Part shown: piece by piece, positions 6,367 through 10,381 of the stretch | Position numbering within the stretch: position 1 is the stretch's first letter | Layout of the letters: the number at the start of each line of letters is the position of its first letter | Assembly (NCBI GenBank): GCA_934561485.1 | Contig: CAKTGS010000072.1 | Span: forward strand, 1-10,381 | From: an uncultured Faecalibacterium sp. | GTDB lineage: Bacteria; Bacillota; Clostridia; Oscillospirales; Ruminococcaceae | Direction: 5' to 3' | DNA: 10,381 nt | Program-made: the position numbers and the translations under genes | Notes under the pieces: model-generated | What the model was told of the DNA's origin: nothing | What the model saw: the letters and a program-made list of their open reading frames with translations, nothing else | The model's database searches: none

Positions 6367-6885
6367 TCAATACTCCACTCCGGCCCGGGCGGCGATGCCT
6401 TTTTGGTAGGGGTGGCGGTGGCACTTCATTTCGGTCACATAGTCCGCCGCATCCAGCATCCACTGTGGGGCCGCATGGGCCGTAAGCACACACTCCTGCC
6501 CGGCAGGGCGCTGCAGCACGGCCTTTTGCAGCAGGGCTTTGTCCACCATGCCCAGCTCCCAGGCGCTGCCGGCCTCGTCCAGAAGAAGCAGGTCCGCCTG
6601 CCGGGCCATGGCTGCTGCAAGGTTTTCGTTCTGCAGCTGGCAGGTGGCGGCCTTTTCGGCCTCGTTCATCTGAAAGACGAATTTCTGCCCGGCCTTGCCG
6701 CGGTACACCACCGCGCCCAGCTGTTCCAGCAGCGGGATCTCGCCGCTTTTGCCGCCCTTTAAAAATTGCACGATCACCACCCGTTTGCCGTTGCCCAGTG
6801 CACGCAGCGTAAGGCCCATGGCAGCGGTGGTTTTGCCCTTGCCATCTCCGTAATACAGATGCAGCAGTCCGGTTTGTGTTTCCAT
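6367..6885 (-). CDS. cobO: Cob(I)alamin (corrinoid) adenosyltransferase, BtuR/CobO family
   Basis: Transfers the 5'-deoxyadenosyl group of ATP to cob(I)alamin or cob(I)yrinate diamide, making adenosylcobalamin in the cytoplasm. The 172-residue product fits the family length. The N-terminal YYGDGKGKTTAAMG contains the characteristic P-loop (13-20) that binds ATP in reverse orientation. VVIVQFLKGG (36-45), LLLLDEAGSAWELG (99-112), DAADYVTEM and the C-terminal HPYQKGIAARAGVEY match the family closely. The usual TGR before the C-terminal helix reads TAH (VLTAHAAP), a variation of unknown effect. The ATG at 6885 has GGGGG 8 nt upstream and a strong promoter close by. No other corrin synthesis genes are nearby, so it probably serves salvage of imported cobamides. 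The leader is only about 20 nt, too short for a cobalamin riboswitch. Confidence 0.92.
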   Translation of the reverse strand: METQTGLLHLYYGDGKGKTTAAMGLTLRALGNGKRVVIVQFLKGGKSGEIPLLEQLGAVVYRGKAGQKFVFQMNEAEKAATCQLQNENLAAAMARQADLLLLDEAGSAWELGMVDKALLQKAVLQRPAGQECVLTAHAAPQWMLDAADYVTEMKCHRHPYQKGIAARAGVEY

Positions 6886-6911
6886 CTTCTGCGCCCCCTT
6901 TGTTTGGCTTT

Positions 6912-6940
6912 ATGATAGCACGCCACCGGGCAAAAGGCAA
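6912..6940 (-). promoter_or_regulatory. Promoter of cobO
   Basis: TTGCCT (6940-6935), a 17-nt spacer and TATCAT (6917-6912) preceded by the TGC extension form a strong extended -10 promoter. Transcription should start near 6905, about 20 nt before the ATG. Confidence 0.75.
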
Positions 6941-6963
6941 TCCGCCAGGGGGGATTTTTCTGC

Positions 6964-6991
6964 TTGACAAACCCCTGCTGTGCATGATACA
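6964..6991 (+). promoter_or_regulatory. Possible distal promoter facing the YbaN-like gene
   Basis: A consensus TTGACA (6964-6969) is followed after 16 nt by GATACA (6986-6991), a poor -10. A start near 6998 would give a leader of about 125 nt that contains a terminator-like hairpin and the inverted repeat at 7060-7075. It lies back-to-back with the cobO promoter. Confidence 0.4.
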
Positions 6992-7023
6992 CTTTTTTCA
7001 GCAGTTTGGTTTTGCAAACCCAC

Positions 7024-7050
7024 CGTTCCTTTCGGGACGGCGTTTCTTTT
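7024..7050 (+). terminator. Terminator-like hairpin in the leader of the YbaN-like gene
   Basis: CCGTTCC pairs with GGGACGG around a TTTC loop (stem of 7 bp including one G-U pair, within about 7024-7041), and a T-rich tail CGTTTCTTTT follows. The layout copies that upstream of the HMA gene: promoter, hairpin with T-tail, 9-nt gap, inverted repeat, start codon. It may be an attenuator or may insulate the gene from upstream transcription. Confidence 0.4.
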
Positions 7051-7059
7051 CGCGCAAGA

Positions 7060-7075
7060 GTTAGTCTCTTCTAAC
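7060..7075. promoter_or_regulatory. Second GTTAG-N6-CTAAC inverted repeat, probable operator
   Basis: GTTAGTCTCTTCTAAC has 5-bp arms identical to those of the palindrome at 6209-6224, with the same 6-nt spacing and different central bases. It ends 47 nt before the YbaN-like start, against 50 nt in the HMA case. TAACAT (7072-7077) could be the -10 of a weak promoter that a bound protein would block. Confidence 0.5.
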
Positions 7076-7122
7076 ATTCTCGGACTGATTTATTCAACCC
7101 GGAACAAGAAAGGAAATCCCCT

Positions 7123-7545
7123 ATGAACCGCATCAAAAAAGGTTTCTTCATTGCCCTGGGCTGTATCAGCCTGGCACTGGGCACCATCGGCATCGTGCTG
7201 CCCATTCTGCCCACCGTGCCCTTCTACCTGCTGACAGCATTCTGCTTTGCCAACAGCTCCAAGCGCCTGAACGACTGGTTTGTGCATACCACCGTGTATA
7301 AAAAGTACATCGGCAGCTATTTCCGCCGCCGCGGCATGACCAAAAAGGCCAAGTGCCTGCTCATTGGCACGGTAACGGCCATCATGGTGCCGGGCTTCAT
7401 CCTGATGGACAAGGTTCCCGTAGGCCGGGCTATCATGCTGATTGTGTGGGTAGGCCACATCTTCTATTTTGGCTTCAAGGTGCGCACCATCACCCAGCAG
7501 GAAACCGATGAAGCTATGGCCGAGGCCCTGGCGGACACCGAATAA
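7123..7545 (+). CDS. DUF454/YbaN-family inner membrane protein
   Basis: A 140-residue integral membrane protein of unknown function. Hydrophobic segments are at about 7-29, 33-45, 78-96 and 101-119. The signature GIVLPILPTVPFYLL then CFANSSKRLNDWF (residues about 23-53) is characteristic of the YbaN/DUF454 family. The stretch between segments two and three is basic (SYFRRRGMTKKAK) and likely cytoplasmic. The acidic tail ETDEAMAEALADTE is also soluble. The ATG at 7123 is preceded by AAAGGAA. It is a single-gene unit ending in a strong terminator. In other bacteria relatives are sometimes found near iron or heme genes (general recollection); the shared operator-like repeat with the HMA operon here would fit a metal link but does not prove it. 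Confidence 0.85.
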   Translation: MNRIKKGFFIALGCISLALGTIGIVLPILPTVPFYLLTAFCFANSSKRLNDWFVHTTVYKKYIGSYFRRRGMTKKAKCLLIGTVTAIMVPGFILMDKVPVGRAIMLIVWVGHIFYFGFKVRTITQQETDEAMAEALADTE

Positions 7546-7559
7546 CACAAATGCAGCAA

Positions 7560-7610
7560 CCCCCGGCAAAGCACCTTTTCGCAGTGCTTTGCCGGGGGCT
7601 GTTCTGTTTT
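7560..7610 (+). terminator. Strong rho-independent terminator after the YbaN-like gene
   Basis: A perfect 15-bp stem, CCCCCGGCAAAGCAC (7560-7574) with GTGCTTTGCCGGGGG (7584-7598), has a 9-nt loop and is followed by the T-rich CTGTTCTGTTTT. The tail runs into the stop codon of the convergent carboxypeptidase gene. The stem may also help end that gene, but the minus-strand tail is not T-rich. Confidence 0.92.
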
Positions 7611-8505
7611 ACCACCAGACATGGGCCAGCCGCCGGTATACTTTGATGGCGTCCCGGATGTGAAACGGCTCAGTGGCATGGCTGCCGGGCGCATGCAGTG
7701 TGATCAGAATGTACTGCCTTCCATCCACCTGCGCCAGGCTGGCCAGACACAGCCCTGCCGCACTGGTATAGCCCGTTTTACCGCCCAGGATCGTTCCGTT
7801 GGGGATCTCATCCCCGTCCAGGCGGCTCAGCAGCGTGCTGACAAGCTGCAGGCCGTCCGGATGCTGCGGGGTGGGGCTGCAGGTGTATTTCGCTGTGGTA
7901 AACACCTTGTAAAAAGTCTGATTCTGCAGCGCTGCACACAAAAGCACCGCCAGGTCCTCTACCGTGCTTTTGTGATTGGTGCCGGTCAGGCCGGTGGGGT
8001 TCTCGAACCAGGTATGAGACATGCCAAGCTCCCGGGCCTTTTGGTTCATCAGGGCCACAAACGCTTCTTCGCTGCCGCTGACCTGCCGGGCCAGCGCTTC
8101 GCAGCACTCGGCACCGGAGGGCAGCATGGCACCGTACAACAGATCCCGCAGGGGGACGGTCTCCCCGGGAGCAAAGCCTGCCATGGATGCCCCCTGCGCT
8201 TCCAATTCCGGAAAAATCTCCTCCGGCAGGGTAACCGGCACATCCAGGTCCGGGCAGGCTTCCGCAGCCAGAAGCACTGTCATCATTTTTGTCAGGGATG
8301 CCGGAGCACAGGGTTCTCTAGCGTTTTTCTGCGCCAGAACCGTCTCGGTCTGCCGGTCCAGCAGAATGGCACTTCGGCTGGAAATGCCCAGCAGCAGGTT
8401 TTTGTGCAAGAACACCAACAGCAACAGCGCCGCTGCCAGCAGGCAGAGCGCCCGCCGCCTGCGCCGTGCCCGGCGGCGCGTGGAATATTTCATAACAAGC
8501 CACAT
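7609..8505 (-). CDS. D-alanyl-D-alanine carboxypeptidase (peptidase S11, DacA/DacF-like)
   Basis: A penicillin-binding protein that trims the terminal D-Ala from peptidoglycan stem peptides outside the membrane. The 298-residue product begins with a very basic stretch (R9-R18) and a hydrophobic segment at about 19-34, a signal anchor. Catalytic motifs are SLTK (S70 nucleophile, K73), SGA at 130-132 in MLPSGAECC in place of the common SxN, and KTG at 243-245 in GGKTGYT. The family's NPTGL segment is at 169-173. The C-terminal beta-rich domain of PBP5-type enzymes is absent, as in shorter clostridial members. The start at 8505 uses GGAAGG 5 nt upstream; an ATG at 8493 is a real alternative (AAAGG at 12 nt). 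A terminator ends just before its ribosome site, and I found no clear promoter of its own. The protein is convergent with the YbaN-like gene. Confidence 0.9.
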   Translation of the reverse strand: MWLVMKYSTRRRARRRRRALCLLAAALLLLVFLHKNLLLGISSRSAILLDRQTETVLAQKNAREPCAPASLTKMMTVLLAAEACPDLDVPVTLPEEIFPELEAQGASMAGFAPGETVPLRDLLYGAMLPSGAECCEALARQVSGSEEAFVALMNQKARELGMSHTWFENPTGLTGTNHKSTVEDLAVLLCAALQNQTFYKVFTTAKYTCSPTPQHPDGLQLVSTLLSRLDGDEIPNGTILGGKTGYTSAAGLCLASLAQVDGRQYILITLHAPGSHATEPFHIRDAIKVYRRLAHVWW

Positions 8506-8520
8506 CCTTTCCTTCCAAAC

Positions 8521-8564
8521 AAAAAAGCGCTTTTATCTCTTACAACGAGACAAAAGCACTTTTT
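8521..8564 (-). terminator. Terminator behind the MATE gene, directly before the carboxypeptidase gene
   Basis: On the minus strand the arms 8564-8547 and 8539-8522 form an 18-bp stem with a 7-nt loop, followed by TTTTTT then GTTT. Two positions pair as G-U only on this strand; on the + strand they are A/C mismatches. This supports a minus-strand terminator for the MATE transcript. Only a few bases separate its tail from the ribosome site of the carboxypeptidase gene, so read-through may supply that gene. Confidence 0.85.
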
Positions 8565-8594
8565 ACTGCAGAAAATGCGGTTCTGGGGCTTATT

Positions 8595-8766
8595 TCAGCC
8601 ATCAGGGGCAGCGGGACGAACAGCGGGGCATTCACGGCGGTGCTCTTTACCGCAGGCAGGCGACACCGTCCAATGCACCACTTCCAGCCTGGAACGGCGG
8701 GCATCCTCCAGCTGATCCAGGCGGTTAGTGATTTTCCGCGATCTGAAACAGTTCGCTCTCAGACAT
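8595..8766 (-). pseudogene. Small frameshifted gene overlapping the 3' end of the MATE gene
   Basis: An ATG at 8766-8764 overlaps the MATE stop codon, and AAGGAG lies 7 nt before it, an excellent translation-coupling site. As read, the frame stops after MSESELFQIAENH (TAA at 8727-8725). If one A is skipped in the AAAA run at about 8733-8736, it continues as ITNRLDQLEDARRSRLEVV to a TGA at 8597-8595, giving 56 residues. The joined product would have a charged, probably helical first half and a C-terminal part with two cysteines (PACGKEHRRECPA). I do not recognise the family. It could be a disrupted gene, a sequencing error in a homopolymer, or a 13-residue peptide with no relation to the second frame. 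A terminator follows at 8564. Confidence 0.4.
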
Positions 8767-10102
8767 GCAAGGTCTCCTTCTGCTGCCGTTTCAGCCACAG
8801 ATAGGCAAAAACACATACCACGCTGGAAAACAGCGAGCCGCCTGCCGATGCCAGCCCCATGGGCAGCAGCGTCTGCTGGAAAAACCTGGACGCAAAGTAA
8901 GCGCCCGGCACACGCACCAGCAGGATGGACAGTGTGTTGTGCAGGAACGACAGCCCCGATTTGCCATAGGCGCAGAAATAACCGCTGAAGCTAAACTGAA
9001 TGCCCGCAAACAGGCAATCAAAAATATAGCCCTTGATATAGGAAGCGCCCGCCAGCACCACCGCTTCATCGGAGGTGAACGGCCGCACAACCGCCGGTGC
9101 CGCAATCTGCATCAACACTGCCATTACCGTGCCAAATGCCACGCCAATGCCAATGGCATACCGTAGAATGGCGTCCACACGTTCCGGCTTGTTGGCACCG
9201 ATGTTCTGGGCCCCCAGTGCCGACACAGTGGACAGCATGGAGCTGGGCACCAGGAACAGGAAGCTGATGATTTTTTCCACAATGCCCACAGCGGCGGCAT
9301 CGGTCAGGCCGCGCTGGTTGGCAATGATGGTGATGATCATAAATGACACTTGAATAAAACCGTCCTGCAGCATGACCGGTACGCCAATGGCAAGGATCTC
9401 GCCCAGGATGGTTTTGTGCGGTTTGAAGTCCGCAGCCGACAGGCGAACCCCGCTGCGGCGTTTGAGAATCACACACAGCGACAACACCACACTGACCAGC
9501 TGCGACAAGGTCGTACCCAATGCCGCGCCGGCCGGGCCAAGATGCATTGCCCCTATAAACAGGTAGTCCAGCGCAATGTTGCTGGCGCAGGCCGCTGCAA
9601 TGAAATACATGGGGCTTTTGGAGTCCCCCAGGCCCCGGAAAATGGACGCCATAATATTATACGCCGTGATACACGGGATGCCGATGAAACAGATAACCAG
9701 ATAGTTTTTCGTTCCCGCTGCCGCCTGTTCCGGAACCGACACCAAGTGAACGATCGGCTCAGCCAAGCCTACCAACACGGCAGCCAGCACGACAGAACCC
9801 GCCAGAAACAACGTAACCGTATTGCCAATGAGCCGCGCTGCCTTGGCGTGATCCTTTGCACCAACGGCCCTGCCAATGGTAACGGTCGTACCCATGGCCA
9901 GGCCCACGATCATCACAGTGATCATGTGCATCACCTGACTACCAATGGACACGGCTGTAGTGCTGGCCACTCCGTCAAACTGCCCGATGATGAACAGGTC
10001 GGCCATGCCGTACAGCGTTTGCAGAAAATACGAAAACAGATATGGCAGCGAAAAATAAAAAATACTTTTGAGCACGCTGCCGCTGGTCAAATCTTTTTCC
10101 AT
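8759..10102 (-). CDS. MATE-family efflux transporter
   Basis: A 447-residue membrane antiporter of the multidrug and toxic compound extrusion family, expected to export cationic drugs or metabolites using Na+ or H+. The N-terminus MEKDLTSGSVLKSIFYFSLP is typical. About twelve hydrophobic segments occur in two halves: first DLFIIGQFDGVASTTAVSIG and GLAMGTTVTIGRAVGAKD, later GAQNIGANKPERVD (around residue 300), the usual mirrored G-A-x-N/V-G-A motif of the second half. The length is normal. Its ribosome site is odd: GAGGAG (10126-10121) is 18 nt from the ATG and nothing closer is good, yet no better start exists. Upstream are a promoter and the end of a rRNA operon. Substrate cannot be predicted. 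The gene end overlaps a small frameshifted gene. Confidence 0.93.
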   Translation of the reverse strand: MEKDLTSGSVLKSIFYFSLPYLFSYFLQTLYGMADLFIIGQFDGVASTTAVSIGSQVMHMITVMIVGLAMGTTVTIGRAVGAKDHAKAARLIGNTVTLFLAGSVVLAAVLVGLAEPIVHLVSVPEQAAAGTKNYLVICFIGIPCITAYNIMASIFRGLGDSKSPMYFIAAACASNIALDYLFIGAMHLGPAGAALGTTLSQLVSVVLSLCVILKRRSGVRLSAADFKPHKTILGEILAIGVPVMLQDGFIQVSFMIITIIANQRGLTDAAAVGIVEKIISFLFLVPSSMLSTVSALGAQNIGANKPERVDAILRYAIGIGVAFGTVMAVLMQIAAPAVVRPFTSDEAVVLAGASYIKGYIFDCLFAGIQFSFSGYFCAYGKSGLSFLHNTLSILLVRVPGAYFASRFFQQTLLPMGLASAGGSLFSSVVCVFAYLWLKRQQKETLHV

Positions 10103-10183
10103 AATTTGTTTGTCCGCTCTCTCCTCTTTGCCGTCACTTCATTTCTGGCTGGTACACCAAACGAGCGCTCCTTTCCGTCATAG

Positions 10184-10214
10184 ATAGTAAAGCCTATAAC
10201 GTTTGTAGTGTCAA
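10184..10214 (-). promoter_or_regulatory. Promoter of the MATE gene, unusual spacer
   Basis: A consensus TTGACA (10214-10209) is followed by TACTAT (10189-10184) after 19 nt, or TTTACT (10191-10186) after 17 nt. With the 19-nt reading it would resemble promoters activated by MerR-family proteins, which often drive drug exporters. The spacer holds only an imperfect dyad (CTA...TAG, with central AACGTT). Transcription would start near 10178, about 75 nt before the ATG. Confidence 0.6.
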
Positions 10215-10216
10215 GA

Positions 10217-10232
10217 CTTTATTTTAATAAAG
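10217..10232. repeat. Inverted repeat just upstream of the MATE promoter
   Basis: CTTTATT and AATAAAG are perfect 7-bp arms around two central bases, ending 2 nt from the -35 TTGACA. It could be an activator site or an AT-rich UP-like element; it is too AT-rich to be convincing as a terminator. Confidence 0.35.
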
Positions 10233-10270
10233 AACGGTCCGTATTGAAATTTCGGTCGTTTTTACATTAC

Positions 10271-10302
10271 AAAAAGCCCTGAGACTTTCATCTCAGGGCT
10301 TT
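10271..10302 (-). terminator. Terminator of the rRNA operon
   Basis: AAAGCCCTGAGA and TCTCAGGGCTTT form a perfect 12-bp stem with a 6-nt loop, ending in TTTTT on the minus strand (10275-10271). It follows the 3' end of the 5S rRNA by only a few bases, the standard position for the end of a rRNA operon. Confidence 0.93.
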
Positions 10303-10305
10303 CCG

Positions 10306-10381
10306 TTAAGTCGGCGACTACCTATTTTCACAAGCCGTTTCCAGCTAACTATCTTCGGCACAAGTAAGCTTAACTTCTGTG
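10306..10381 (-). rRNA. 5S ribosomal RNA, 3' part (cut by window edge)
   Basis: Read on the minus strand this begins CACAGAAGTTAAGC, passes GTGCCGAAGATAGTTAGCTGG and GAAAATAGGTAGTCGCCGAC, all conserved blocks of bacterial 5S rRNA (loop B/helix III region, then helices IV-V, then the closing strand of helix I). About 76 of roughly 117 bases are present; the 5' part lies beyond the window. The exact 3' end is uncertain by a few bases around 10306-10311. The 16S and 23S genes should lie further out on the right if the operon has the usual order. Confidence 0.93.

Noticed and set aside
6886..6960. Cobalamin riboswitch before cobO
   Set aside because: The promoter at 6912-6940 leaves a leader of about 20 nt, and no B12-box-like sequence is seen.
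10103..10305. tRNA gene between the 5S rRNA and the MATE gene
   Set aside because: No cloverleaf or T-loop GTTCRANNC sequence could be found on either strand; the stretch holds a terminator, promoter and leader.

Overview
The window looks like a stretch of chromosome from a GC-rich, low-oxygen Gram-positive gut bacterium of the class Clostridia. A Faecalibacterium-like member of the Oscillospiraceae is my best guess. The reasons are the GC-rich third codon positions, strong GGAGG-type ribosome binding sites, sigma-A-like promoters, rho-independent terminators, and the gene content: phosphotransacetylase, family-4 uracil-DNA glycosylase, a DinG/XPD-type helicase, a lone BtuR/CobO and a MATE pump. 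The genus is inferred from overall feel, not from a diagnostic marker. I see no phage, transposon or CRISPR signal. It reads as ordinary core chromosome with several interesting regulatory details.

Layout. 1-398 (-): N-terminal part of phosphate acetyltransferase (pta), cut by the window edge. 399-591: divergent promoter region. 592-4833 (+): three same-direction genes for uracil-DNA glycosylase, a duplicated P-loop ATPase and an 830-residue nuclease-helicase fusion; the last two are 22 nt apart. 4837-4870: terminator hairpin between convergent genes. 4902-6158 (-): a small heavy-metal-associated (HMA) protein followed by a ketopantoate-reductase-family protein, probably an operon. 6367-6885 (-): cob(I)alamin adenosyltransferase with its own promoter. 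7123-7545 (+): DUF454/YbaN membrane protein ending in a strong terminator. 7609-8505 (-): D-Ala-D-Ala carboxypeptidase. 8595-8766 (-): a small, apparently frameshifted gene overlapping the end of the next gene. 8759-10102 (-): MATE-family exporter. 10271-10381 (-): the 3' part of a 5S rRNA and the terminator of its operon. No gene-free stretch exceeds 300 bases; the longer gaps (about 200-255 bases at 6159-6366, 6886-7122, 8506-8758 and 10103-10305) hold the promoters, operators and terminators listed.

How the parts work together. The + strand block suggests DNA maintenance: base excision by the glycosylase, and unwinding plus possible cutting by the nuclease-helicase. The ATPase between them has no known job. 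The HMA protein and the YbaN-like protein are apart and divergent, but each has the same inverted repeat, GTTAG-N6-CTAAC, about 50 nt before its start codon. Each repeat is preceded by a terminator-like hairpin with a T-rich tail and, further up, a good promoter. This points to a small two-locus regulon, possibly metal-responsive, and is the most interesting observation here. Others are a dead second P-loop in the ATPase, a cysteine cluster in the reductase-like protein, a 19-bp-spacer promoter and tiny leader frame before the MATE gene, and the frameshifted small gene behind it.
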